Origin: Paractinoplanes pyxinae
GTDB lineage: Bacteria; Actinomycetota; Actinomycetes; Mycobacteriales; Micromonosporaceae
Assembly: GCF_026626335.1 (NCBI RefSeq)
Contig: NZ_JAPNTZ010000007.1
Location: 434,001-498,000, forward strand
Length of the DNA stretch: 64,000 nt
Reading direction: 5' to 3'
Shown: in pieces, positions 14,645-22,459 of the stretch
How the letters are laid out: every line of letters starts with the position of its first letter
Numbering within the stretch: the stretch's first letter is position 1
Made by a program: the position numbers and the translations under genes
The notes under the pieces: model-generated
What the model saw: the letters and a program-made list of their open reading frames with translations, nothing else
What the model was told of the DNA's origin: nothing
Database searches by the model: none

Positions 14645-15121
14645 TTACCAGGTGGTCGCCCGTTCGGCGTCGGCGTTCGGGCGGGACAAAGTGGACAGGC
14701 AGTCGCGGACGTCGGCGCTCAGGCGGTCGGTGTCGCATGATGTCAGCGGGCCGGCCTCGGCGCTGTCGATGCGGCCGCCGCGGACGCGTAGACGGAACAA
14801 GCCGCGCGGGCCGATGATCACTCGTTCGGCCGGTGGTTCGCGGCCCTCGTCGATCAGGCGGTACGCCTCGGTGATGCGGCCGCGGGCCGCGTCCAGGACT
14901 TCGCCTCGCTCGACCAGCGGGACGATCGCCGCGGTCATCCGCGCCGATTCCAGCGCCTCGAGCAACGCCGCCGCGACACGGGCCGGGCCGAGCTCGAGCC
15001 ACCAGTCGGGCCGCAGACCGATGTCGACGATCCGGCCGACCGGATCGACCACGGCGTAGGCCGCGCCGGTGCGGTCCGACCCGGTAATCCGATTCGATTC
15101 ATATGAACTATGTGACATCAC
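14645..15121 (-). CDS. YbaB/EbfC-like protein of the ESX-associated cluster
   Basis: 158 residues. The central part (AAYAVVDPVGRIVDIGLRPD, WWLELGPARVAAALLEALES) resembles the YbaB/EbfC nucleoid-associated fold commonly encoded beside WXG100 and mycosin genes in actinobacteria. The initial helix is reduced. The C-terminal 60 residues (RVIIGPRGLFRLRVRGGRID and a Ser/Asp-rich tail) are extra. Similarity is by pattern only. It is the last gene of the minus-strand cluster, 89 bases after mycP, and its role may be regulatory or chaperone-like. Confidence 0.5.
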   Translation of the reverse strand: MMSHSSYESNRITGSDRTGAAYAVVDPVGRIVDIGLRPDWWLELGPARVAAALLEALESARMTAAIVPLVERGEVLDAARGRITEAYRLIDEGREPPAERVIIGPRGLFRLRVRGGRIDSAEAGPLTSCDTDRLSADVRDCLSTLSRPNADAERATTW

Positions 15122-15210
15122 CGGTGCTCCCCCGATCTCCGGTACGACCGAGAGTAGCGCACATATTCCCTCGCGCGAATGCCAGACCTACCCCGCCCGA
15201 ACCGGGCTGA

Positions 15211-16482
15211 TCAGGAACTTCGCCGTGCCCGAAGCACCATGACGACCGACAGACCGGCGATCAGCACCAGGACGCCCACCGCCACGATCACTAACGGCGA
15301 CGGGCCGCTGTCGTTCGTGGACGATGCGGCGGCCGGGGCCCGGACCGCGTCCTGGGCCGGAGCGGCGCCTGTCTTGGACGGGGTGGCGCGCGGCGCGGTC
15401 AACGCCGCCATCAGGTCGAGCTGACCGGCGCCGTAGCTGTCGTCGCGGCCCTTGGCGCCCCGGTCGATCGCGGTGGACATCAGCCGGTCGACGACCTCGG
15501 GCGCGCGCATGTCGGGATAGCGCGCCCGGATCAGCGCCACGGCGCCCGCTACCAGCGCCGACGAGACGCTGGTGCCGTTCGTGACGTCGTACTTGTTGCC
15601 GGGCCGGGCCACCGGGATGCTGACGCCGTAGGTCACCAGATCGACCTCGGGGCCCCGGTTCGAAAACGACGCCACGCGGTTGTTCCGGCCCACCGCGCCG
15701 ACGGCCACGACGTGTGGGAAGACGGCCGGCTCGACCACCTTGCCACCGCCGTTGCCGGCCGCGCCGACCAGCACGACGTCGTTCGCGTAGGCCTCGTCGA
15801 TTGCGTCCTCAAGTACCTGGTCGGACGGTATGTCGAAGGACATGTTGATCACTTTGGCGCCGTGGTCGACGGCCCACCGGATGCCGTTGGAGATCAGCAG
15901 GTCGTCGTTGACCGGCCGGATCGGCATGACCTTGCTGCGCGGCGCGACCCCGAGCAGACCGCGGCCGTCGCCGTGACCCCGCCCGGCGATCAGCGCGGCC
16001 ATCCCGGTGCCGTGCGGGCCAGTGTCCACATTGTCGGTCGGCTCATTCCGCGTGACGATCCAGCCCGGTACGGTCGCGCCCCGCAGATCCCAATGGCTCG
16101 AGTCCACGCCGGTGTCGATCACCGCGACCGTCACGCCGGCGCCGCCCTTGCCCAGTTTCTGGGCTTCGGCCAGCCGCATCGGCTCGAAATACCACTGCCG
16201 GTCCCGCCAGCTGTCGGCCCGAGCCGGTACGCCGGTGAGCACCACAACAAGCAGCGCAGCGCCCAGCCCAGCCACCACCCGCCGCACAACGTCAAGCGCA
16301 GCCACCACTCGACGCACAACACCAAGCGCAGCTACCGCCCGCCTCGCTTCGACCACCTGCGCCGAGGCATCCGCCCGCCCCACACCAGCGGCCCGGCCAG
16401 CGTCAGCCTCCCGGCCGGAGTCAGCCGCTCGGCCGGCAACGGCCACCTGTCCGGCGGCGCGAATGTGTCCGACAGCGCGCAT
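15211..16482 (-). CDS. mycP: mycosin, type VII secretion-associated subtilisin-like protease
   Basis: S8-family serine protease of about 423 residues if ATG 16482 is the start. The start is uncertain: later GTGs (for example 16356) would put the signal peptide VVAGLGAALLVVVLTGVPAR nearer the N-terminus. Catalytic residues are intact: Asp in VTVAVIDTGVDSSHWD, His in GPHGTGMAALIAG and Ser in NGTSVSSALVAGAVAL. A C-terminal membrane anchor (PLVIVAVGVLVLIAGLSVVM) ends in RARR. Mycosins sit outside the membrane, stabilise ESX secretion complexes and cleave substrates. No EccB-E genes are present in the window, so this copy is orphaned or serves a machine elsewhere. The Ala/Val-rich 5' end has internal repeats. 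Confidence 0.9.
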   Translation of the reverse strand: MRAVGHIRAAGQVAVAGRAADSGREADAGRAAGVGRADASAQVVEARRAVAALGVVRRVVAALDVVRRVVAGLGAALLVVVLTGVPARADSWRDRQWYFEPMRLAEAQKLGKGGAGVTVAVIDTGVDSSHWDLRGATVPGWIVTRNEPTDNVDTGPHGTGMAALIAGRGHGDGRGLLGVAPRSKVMPIRPVNDDLLISNGIRWAVDHGAKVINMSFDIPSDQVLEDAIDEAYANDVVLVGAAGNGGGKVVEPAVFPHVVAVGAVGRNNRVASFSNRGPEVDLVTYGVSIPVARPGNKYDVTNGTSVSSALVAGAVALIRARYPDMRAPEVVDRLMSTAIDRGAKGRDDSYGAGQLDLMAALTAPRATPSKTGAAPAQDAVRAPAAASSTNDSGPSPLVIVAVGVLVLIAGLSVVMVLRARRSS

Positions 16483-16568
16483 CTGTCCGATGGCCGCTGC
16501 TCCGACTGCGAGGGTGGCTTCACTCCGGCCTGGGACCGGGGTGGAGCCACCCTGCGGAGCGGAGCGGA

Positions 16569-18470
16569 TCACCCGCGGCGGCCGATCACGTTCGGGCCGG
16601 GGTCGTGCCAGTCGTCGTCGACGCCGGGGTTGATCACCGGAGCCACGCCCTCGGCGACCTGCCACAGGTTGTCGGGGTCGAAGCCGGTCGGACCGTCGCC
16701 GGTGCGCGGTCGGCCCTGACCTCGGCCGCCCTGATTCGCCGCCGCGAGATGCCGGTCCGGACCGACCGGGTCGTCCGGCAGCCACGCCGGTCGCGGCGCT
16801 CGAGCGGCACCCCGTCCGCCGCCGGCTCCGGCGCTACCGGCCCGCGCGCCGCCGACCGGCCCACCCAAGGGGCCACCGACCGCGCCGACCTTCCCGGCTC
16901 CGCCGGCGAAGCCCTCGACGGAGGCGCCACCAGGGCGAATGTCCTCGTCGGAGCCGCGCCGGCCACCGCTGCGGCCTCGCGCCGCACCCGGTCCGCGCAG
17001 GCCACCGGCCGCACCCCGGCCGATTCCGGCCCCGGGCCCGCCGACGCCACCTAGCGTCGGCCCACCGGCGGCACCGCGCCCGACGCCGCCGCGGCCTGGT
17101 TCTCCTTCGAAGGAGCCCACGCCGGGCCGCGCCCCAGCACCCGCCCGGCCGGCCGGCCCACGACCGCCCGCGGCACCAGGCCCGCCGACACCGCCGACGC
17201 CACGCCCGCCACCAACACCGGGCCCGCCAACACCACCGACGCCACGAGCACCGGGCTCACCGACACCGCCGACGCCACGGCCGCCACCAGCGCCGGGCCC
17301 ACCGACGCCACGACCTCCGGCAGCGCCCGCACCTCCGGCACCACGCCCGCCAACGCCAGGCCCGCCGATCGATCCCGGCCCACCGATGCCACGTCCACCG
17401 AGGCCGCCCGGCCCGCCGATGCCACGGCCGCCAACTCCGCCCGGACCGCCGATGCCACGGCCAGTAACGCCGCCCGGCCCCCCGATGACCGCGCCCGAAG
17501 GCAGCGTCCGCCCGGCGACCGGCCCGCGACCGGCCCCGCCGATCGGCGGACGTCCCACGCCGCCTCCGCCCACCGGCCCACCGCCCGGCAGCAGACCCGG
17601 CACGACCGGCGGCACACCGGCCACCGGCGGCGCACCGCCCGGCAGGGGCCCGGCCGCACCTGGCTCTCCCAGCCCGGGCAGAGTCGCCGGCGGATTGATC
17701 ACTCCGGCCAGATCGGGGCCCCCGGGCCGTACGACCGCACCCGGACCACCCACGACGCCGCCCGGATCGGACCCGTCAGCGCCGGGCACCGGAATGTCGG
17801 GCGCGACCGGGTCGAGCCCCGGCAGCGGCGGCACCGGGTCGTGCGGCACGCTCGGGCTGACGCCGCCCGATCCCAGACGGGCCGATCCCGTGCCCGGCCC
17901 GCCTTCGCCGCCCGGCTGCGGACGGGGTGGCCATTCGTGCGTCCCCTCGATGCGGAACTCGAACTTGTCGGGCACCTTGAGGTCGGCCACCGCGTCCGAG
18001 ACCGCGCGCTCCATCGTGATCATGTGGTTGCGGGCCTCGACGTCCAGTTCGTCCTCGGCGCCGTCGAACCAGCGCGGGACCAGGTCGTCGCTCTTGTCTT
18101 TGTACTTCTCCCACAGCGGCTCGATCGCCTTCTTCGCGCCGTCCAGCGCGTTCAGGATCCGGTCGAGCCCGGTGGCCGTGGTGTCGGCGTCGGCCGAGGC
18201 CGCTTCGAGCCGCACCATCAGCCGGTCGAGTTCGTTCAGGAACGCCTCGGCCGACGCGTTCTTGTCGGGCGGCCACGCGGCCATCAGGTCGGCCTTGGCG
18301 GTCGACAGGGCCTGGTGCTGGCTGCGGATCGACGACGCCAGCCGCCGCCAGCCGAGCACCTGCTCGCGGGCGAGCGCGTCGTCCTCGTTCATGACCATCG
18401 ACCAGATGCGGGGCGTGTTGAACGAGTCCCACGCCGTGCACCAACTGCTGGTCAGCACCGGTTCGGTCAT
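16569..18470 (-). CDS. large Gly-rich ESX-substrate-like protein
   Basis: 633 residues. Residues 1-180 are helical and WXG100/PPE-like in style (ALAREQVLGWRRLASSIRSQ; DLMAAWPPDKNASAEAFLNE), with WPP in place of WXG. Residues about 190-560 are Gly/Pro/Ala/Arg-rich with GGRGVGGPG-type repeats. A conserved-looking tail follows (PDNLWQVAEGVAPVINPGVD). It starts inside the upstream EspC-like gene (ATGA overlap) and is followed by mycP. This gene order, a small EspC-like protein, a long repetitive protein and mycosin, marks it as a likely secreted substrate. No clear YxxxD/E secretion signal was found. Confidence 0.72.
   Translation of the reverse strand: MTEPVLTSSWCTAWDSFNTPRIWSMVMNEDDALAREQVLGWRRLASSIRSQHQALSTAKADLMAAWPPDKNASAEAFLNELDRLMVRLEAASADADTTATGLDRILNALDGAKKAIEPLWEKYKDKSDDLVPRWFDGAEDELDVEARNHMITMERAVSDAVADLKVPDKFEFRIEGTHEWPPRPQPGGEGGPGTGSARLGSGGVSPSVPHDPVPPLPGLDPVAPDIPVPGADGSDPGGVVGGPGAVVRPGGPDLAGVINPPATLPGLGEPGAAGPLPGGAPPVAGVPPVVPGLLPGGGPVGGGGVGRPPIGGAGRGPVAGRTLPSGAVIGGPGGVTGRGIGGPGGVGGRGIGGPGGLGGRGIGGPGSIGGPGVGGRGAGGAGAAGGRGVGGPGAGGGRGVGGVGEPGARGVGGVGGPGVGGGRGVGGVGGPGAAGGRGPAGRAGAGARPGVGSFEGEPGRGGVGRGAAGGPTLGGVGGPGAGIGRGAAGGLRGPGAARGRSGGRRGSDEDIRPGGASVEGFAGGAGKVGAVGGPLGGPVGGARAGSAGAGGGRGAARAPRPAWLPDDPVGPDRHLAAANQGGRGQGRPRTGDGPTGFDPDNLWQVAEGVAPVINPGVDDDWHDPGPNVIGRRG
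17150..17480 (-). repeat. Gly-rich coding repeats
   Basis: In-frame 9- to 30-base repeats encode GGPGVGGRGVGGVGGPGA-like runs in the centre of the large protein. The period is a multiple of 3 throughout, so the repeats are maintained as protein sequence. On the other strand they produce a long Pro-rich shadow frame that is not a gene. Copy number probably differs between strains. Confidence 0.75.
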
Positions 18471-18877
18471 ATCGCACGCGCCGTTCCGGGCGCGACGCTC
18501 CGCTCGGCGGCCACCCGGCGCTCCTGCGCCTCTTGGGCGGCCGCAGCGAGGGCGCCGCTGATCCAGTCGGTGCGGCCGGCCGAGCGGCTGTCGGACGCGT
18601 CGAGCGCCGCGGCGACCTTGGCTGCCGCGTCGGCCAGGACGCGCGCCGCCGCCATGTATTCCTCGACGTTGGCCGTCGAGACCTCCACACTGGCCGCATA
18701 GCGGGTCTTCGCGGCGTGCACGCTGCCGCTGGCGTTGTTCGCTCCGAATCGGACGCCCGTCCCGAAGGACACTCGCGCGTCGGAATAGCCTGGTTCGAGG
18801 GTGCGGGACGTGTCGTCCTGCACCTGTCCCGAGAACTTGTTCAGTCCGTCGGTCTCGACCTGAATGCCGTCACTCAC
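18467..18877 (-). CDS. EspC-like type VII secretion-associated protein
   Basis: 136 residues, ATG 18877. It fits the ESX-1 secretion-associated (EspC/DUF2580) pattern: VETDGLNKFSGQVQDDTSRT, VRFGANNASGSVHAAKTRYA and a long second helix VSTANVEEYMAAARVLADAA. The pattern resembles a WXG100 protein with a loop of Gly, Asn and Ser. Proteins of this type are exported in pairs with larger partners, here presumably the Gly-rich protein whose start overlaps its stop. A good minus-strand promoter lies 40-67 bases upstream. Assignment rests on pattern and context. Confidence 0.65.
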   Translation of the reverse strand: MSDGIQVETDGLNKFSGQVQDDTSRTLEPGYSDARVSFGTGVRFGANNASGSVHAAKTRYAASVEVSTANVEEYMAAARVLADAAAKVAAALDASDSRSAGRTDWISGALAAAAQEAQERRVAAERSVAPGTARAI

Positions 18878-18916
18878 GACCGCCTCCCCGTAGCTACGTC
18901 GTCTGACAACGCACCG

Positions 18917-18944
18917 AGGGTACTGACCGTTGTCGACATGTCAA
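18917..18944 (-). promoter_or_regulatory. promoter of the ESX-associated cluster
   Basis: On the minus strand, TTGACA (18944-18939) and TACCCT (18922-18917) are 16 bases apart, giving a transcript start about 30 bases before the EspC-like gene. A partly palindromic GTTGACATGTCGACAAC covers the -35 region and could be an operator. Confidence 0.55.
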
Positions 18945-18974
18945 CGCCGTCAGCGACGACATGATCACCTACGG

Positions 18975-20060
18975 TCAGGCGAGACGGGCGACGGCCGCGG
19001 CCACTCTTTCGTCGGTCGCGGTCAGGGCGATGCGGACGTGCTGTTCGGCGGCCGGGCCGTAGAAGGCGCCCGGAGCAGCCAGGATGCCGCGGTCGGCGAG
19101 CCAGTCGACGGTCTTCCAGCTGTCCTCGCCGCGGGTCGACCACAGATAGAGGCCGGCCTCGGAGTGGCTGATCTCGAAGCCGGCGCCGGTCAGTGCGGCC
19201 CGCAGTTGATCGCGCCGGGCCGAGTAACGCGCACGCTGGGCCGTCACGTGGTCTTCGTCGCCGAGCGCGGCGATCATCGCGGCCTGCACGGGCGCGGGCA
19301 CGATCATGCCGGCGTGCTTGCGGACGGCCAGCAATTCCCGCACCAGGGCCGGGTCGCCGCCGACGAACCCCGCGCGGTAGCCGGCCAGGTTCGACCGCTT
19401 CGAGAGCGAGTGCACGGCCAGCACGCCGGTGTAGTCGCCGCCGGTGACCTCGTCGTCGAGCACCGAGACGGGCTGCTTCTCCCACCCCAGCGAGAGGTAG
19501 CACTCGTCGCTGACCACGATCACGCCACGCTCGCGGGCCCACGAGACCACCTTGCGCAGGTGCTCGACCGGGAGCACCTTGCCGGTGGGGTTCGACGGCG
19601 AGTTGATCCAGATCATGCGTACGCGGGAATCGGGACCCACGGCCGTCAGCGAATCCGACCGTACGGCCGTGGCCCCGGCCAGCCGCACCCCGACCTCATA
19701 GGTCGGGTAGCAGACCAGCGGGATCACAACTTTGTCGCCAGCACCGACGCCGAGCAGCGTGGGCAGCCAGGCCACCATCTCTTTGGAGCCGATGGTCGGC
19801 AGCACGCCCAGCTCACCCGTGGCGTTGCCGGCCCGGGCCATCCAGCCGGCGATTGCCGCCCGCAGCGCCGGCGTACCCGCGGTGAGCGGGTAGCCGGGCG
19901 CGTCGGAAGCGTCGGCCAGCGCCTGCCGGATCACCGGCGGCACCGGATCGACCGGGGTGCCGACCGAAAGGTCGACGATGCCGTCCGGGTGGGCGGCGGC
20001 CCGGGCCTTGGCCGGTTCCAGCAGGTCCCACGGGAAGTCCGGCAGAGCCGCGGAGAGCAC
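18975..20060 (-). CDS. dapC: succinyldiaminopimelate aminotransferase
   Basis: Fold-type I PLP aminotransferase of about 361 residues, GTG 20060, two bases after the ferredoxin stop. It makes N-succinyl-diaminopimelate from the keto precursor, between DapD and DapE. Signatures: DLSVGTPVDPVPPVIRQAL, WINSPSNPTGKVLPVEHL, the PLP-contacting DECYLSLGW, the Schiff-base Lys in VHSLSKRSNLAGYRAGFV, and a C-terminal Arg in HVRIALTAT. The fdxA-dapC order is conserved in actinobacteria (fdxC-dapC in Mycobacterium tuberculosis). Confidence 0.93.
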   Translation of the reverse strand: MLSAALPDFPWDLLEPAKARAAAHPDGIVDLSVGTPVDPVPPVIRQALADASDAPGYPLTAGTPALRAAIAGWMARAGNATGELGVLPTIGSKEMVAWLPTLLGVGAGDKVVIPLVCYPTYEVGVRLAGATAVRSDSLTAVGPDSRVRMIWINSPSNPTGKVLPVEHLRKVVSWARERGVIVVSDECYLSLGWEKQPVSVLDDEVTGGDYTGVLAVHSLSKRSNLAGYRAGFVGGDPALVRELLAVRKHAGMIVPAPVQAAMIAALGDEDHVTAQRARYSARRDQLRAALTGAGFEISHSEAGLYLWSTRGEDSWKTVDWLADRGILAAPGAFYGPAAEQHVRIALTATDERVAAAVARLA

Positions 20061-20062
20061 GC

Positions 20063-20386
20063 TCAGCTCTCGCCCCGGGGCGGCTGGCCCGCGACGAACG
20101 GCGTGTCCTTGTCGATCTTGCCGACCTTGGCCGCGCCACCGGGCGAACCGAGATCTTCGAAGAACTCGTAGTTCGCGGTGGTGTAGTCCTTCCACTGGTC
20201 GGGGACGTCGTCCTCGTAGAAGATCGCCTCGACCGGGCACACCGGCTCGCACGCCCCGCAGTCGACGCACTCATCGGGGTGGATGTAGAGCATCCGGTTG
20301 CCTTCGTAGATGCAGTCGACGGGGCATTCCTCGATGCATGCCTTGTCGAGCACATCGACGCATGGCTCAGCGATGATGTAGGTCAC
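20063..20386 (-). CDS. fdxA: 7Fe-type ferredoxin
   Basis: 107 residues. Eight cysteines are placed as in actinobacterial 7Fe/8Fe ferredoxins: Cys9, 17, 21 and 25, then Cys40, 43, 46 and 50 in DECVDCGACEPVCPVEAIF. The family carries one [3Fe-4S] and one [4Fe-4S] cluster and passes electrons at low potential in the cytoplasm. The acidic C-terminal half (FYEDDVPDQWKDYTTANYEF) is typical of FdxA. dapC follows 2 bases after its stop, so the two are co-transcribed although no shared chemistry is obvious. A GNAT gene diverges upstream across 83 bases. Confidence 0.95.
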   Translation of the reverse strand: MTYIIAEPCVDVLDKACIEECPVDCIYEGNRMLYIHPDECVDCGACEPVCPVEAIFYEDDVPDQWKDYTTANYEFFEDLGSPGGAAKVGKIDKDTPFVAGQPPRGES

Positions 20387-20469
20387 GGGTCTTTCCCTCC
20401 AAAGCCACGCCTGCGGGGACCGCCGGCGACAATTGCAGAGCCTAGTATCTCCGCCGGAGGAGGTGACAC

Positions 20470-21432
20470 GTGCTCCGTCGGCAGGATGTGGGACACCGGG
20501 TGGTGGTACGCCGAATTGTAGGCGTTTCCCAGAACCGGACGCTCTACACGGATGCGCTCGGTGAGCTGGTCGACCTCACCGAGACCGATCTCACCATCGC
20601 CACCACCAAGGGCACCGTACGGGTGCCGTTGACCGAGGTGCACCGGGCCAAGCGGGTGCCGCCCGCGCGCCGCCCGCCCGCGGCCGACGTGATCGCGCTC
20701 GAACTGGCCGCCAACGACGCCTGGCCCGCCCCGACCCAGGGCCGTCTGGGCAGCTGGATCCTGCGGGCCGCCGGGAACTGGACGGGACGGGCGAATTCGG
20801 CCCTGGCCGTCGGCGACCCCGACCGCCCGCTCGAGGCAGCCGTCGACGCCGTCGTGGAGTGGTATTCCGCACACGGTCAGCCGGCGCTGATCAACGCGCC
20901 CATGCCGTTGGCGGCCCCGGTCAACGCCGCCCTCGACGCGCGCGGCTGGGGCGCCCGGCCGCTCACGCTGGTGCAGACGGCCGCCGTGCCCGCGCTGCTG
21001 ACCGCCGTACCGAAAAAAGATCTGCCGGCGGTCGAGCTGGCCGACGACCCCGGCGACGACTGGTATGCCATGGTCGCCGAGCACAAGGGCGCCCTGCCGG
21101 CCACCGCGATCGGCATTCTCACCGGCCCGGCCGAGGTCGCCTTCGCCCAGGTACGCGATGCCGGCGGCCGGCTGCTGGCGGTGGGCCGGGGCGCGGTGAC
21201 CGGCCCGGATCGCTGGCTCGGCATCTCTCTGCTGCAGACGGCGCCGACGGCCCGCCGCCAGGGCCTGGCCCAGCACGTGCTGCGCGCGCTCGTGCAGTGG
21301 GGCGCCCAGCACGGCAGCAGCCGCGCCTATCTGCAGGTCGAGGAGCGCAACACCGGCGCGGTCGCGCTCTACGGCCGGGTGGGCTTCACGACCCACCACA
21401 CCTATCTGACCCGCGAGGCCCCGGCGGGCTAG
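20470..21432 (+). CDS. GNAT-family N-acetyltransferase with N-terminal SH3-like extension
   Basis: 320 residues, GTG 20470 behind a strong GGAGGAGG. Residues 1-65 form a small beta-rich domain (VGHRVVVRRIVGVSQNRTLY; LTIATTKGTVRVPLTEVHRA) seen in a group of actinobacterial acetyltransferases. The C-terminal 150 residues carry the GNAT core: the acetyl-CoA loop QTAPTARRQGLAQHVLRALV and AYLQVEERNTGAVALYGRVG followed by FTTHHTYL. The substrate is unknown. It diverges from fdxA and its stop overlaps the convergent membrane protein gene. Confidence 0.85.
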   Translation: MLRRQDVGHRVVVRRIVGVSQNRTLYTDALGELVDLTETDLTIATTKGTVRVPLTEVHRAKRVPPARRPPAADVIALELAANDAWPAPTQGRLGSWILRAAGNWTGRANSALAVGDPDRPLEAAVDAVVEWYSAHGQPALINAPMPLAAPVNAALDARGWGARPLTLVQTAAVPALLTAVPKKDLPAVELADDPGDDWYAMVAEHKGALPATAIGILTGPAEVAFAQVRDAGGRLLAVGRGAVTGPDRWLGISLLQTAPTARRQGLAQHVLRALVQWGAQHGSSRAYLQVEERNTGAVALYGRVGFTTHHTYLTREAPAG

Positions 21433-21899
21433 CGGCGCACGATCCTGCGTGGCTTGGCCTGCCGCTGCTGCGAGTACGCCTTCAGCGAGCGCGAACGGTA
21501 GTCGTGGGCCATGGCCACCGAGATCCAGTAGCCGACCAGGGTGCCGCCGCCGGCGAAGCCCAGGTACAGCGCGAGCTGGGCGAAGAAGCTGTCCGAGCCG
21601 TTGCCGAACGGCTGGTCGCCGCTGATGAACGGTCCCACCAGGAGGGTCAGCAGCATGGCGCCGCCCACGCCGAGCACCCAGTCCGGAACCAGCCACTCCG
21701 ACGGGCGGCGGTTGTGCGAGGCGCGGAACGCGTACACGGCCAGCACCACGCCGATCACCGAGAACATGACGATCGTGGTGCGGGTCTCGGCCGCGTCGTC
21801 GTCGGGGAAGGCGAACCGGGTGATCAGCCGAGCCACCACGTTGACCAGGAACAGGCCGATCGCGAGGGCCGCGATCGGGAACCAGCGCTGTTGCCTCAT
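21429..21899 (-). CDS. four-helix membrane protein of unknown function
   Basis: 156 residues with four hydrophobic segments: WFPIAALAIGLFLVNVVARL, TTIVMFSVIGVVLAVYAFRA, WVLGVGGAMLLTLLVGPFIS and ALYLGFAGGGTLVGYWISVA. An acidic loop (PDDDAAETR) lies between the first two, and the C-terminus is strongly basic (QQRQAKPRRIVRR), so it is cytoplasmic. No conserved active-site residues are recognisable. It is convergent with the GNAT gene (4-base overlap) and follows mshB and another membrane protein on the same strand. Its role cannot be inferred. Confidence 0.7.
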   Translation of the reverse strand: MRQQRWFPIAALAIGLFLVNVVARLITRFAFPDDDAAETRTTIVMFSVIGVVLAVYAFRASHNRRPSEWLVPDWVLGVGGAMLLTLLVGPFISGDQPFGNGSDSFFAQLALYLGFAGGGTLVGYWISVAMAHDYRSRSLKAYSQQRQAKPRRIVRR

Positions 21900-21982
21900 G
21901 CGCCCTCCCCGGGGACAAGCGCGACGGGATCACTCACCGCCGCAGACGAACCTGGCTCGGGATCGTAACGCCAAGTGAGGCT

Positions 21983-22459
21983 TTACGGCAGCGTGCGCTT
22001 CAGGATCAGGCGATAGGAGAAGACCGCGAAGGCCAGGCTGCCGACCAGGATCGTGACCAGCGCGACCCAGTTCTCGCCGCCCAGCAGATAGTCGCCCTCG
22101 CTGGTGCGCACGCCCGCCGCGAACAGCATGAGCAGCGTCCACAGGGCCCACGGCGGGGCCAGCGACCAGCGCCGGCGGGTGGTGGTGACCGCGAACCAGG
22201 CGATGGCCCAGTTGCCCACCGCGGCCAGCGGCACGGCCAGCCAGAGCAGCGGGCCGCCGCCCGAGCCGATCGCGTCGCCGCCCCAGATCGACACCACGTC
22301 ACCGGCCCGCAGCGTGCTCAGGATGATCTCGAGAAAGCCGGTGACCAGGGCGGCCACGATCGCGACGACGACGCCGGCGACCCGGATCAGCGGCTCCCAG
22401 CCGGCCCACGGCTGGCGCGCCTTCTCCTCGTACGTCTCGGGCTGCACGTCGACCGTCAT
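21983..22459 (-). CDS. membrane protein of unknown function downstream of mshB
   Basis: 158 residues, ATG 22459 overlapping the mshB stop (ATGA). Four hydrophobic segments are visible: VAGVVVAIVAALVTGFLEII, GPLLWLAVPLAAVGNWAIAW, WALWTLLMLFAAGV and WVALVTILVGSLAFAVFSYR. A short cytoplasmic N-terminus (EEKARQPWAGWEPLI) precedes them. Homologues of this kind often follow mshB in actinomycetes, so a link with mycothiol is tempting, but no sequence feature supports a specific role. Confidence 0.7.
   Translation of the reverse strand: MTVDVQPETYEEKARQPWAGWEPLIRVAGVVVAIVAALVTGFLEIILSTLRAGDVVSIWGGDAIGSGGGPLLWLAVPLAAVGNWAIAWFAVTTTRRRWSLAPPWALWTLLMLFAAGVRTSEGDYLLGGENWVALVTILVGSLAFAVFSYRLILKRTLP

Noticed and set aside
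16939..18561. 540-residue Pro-rich open frame on the plus strand
   Set aside because: It is the exact shadow of the Gly-rich gene on the minus strand; low-complexity PPTPRPP sequence with no ribosome site or domain.
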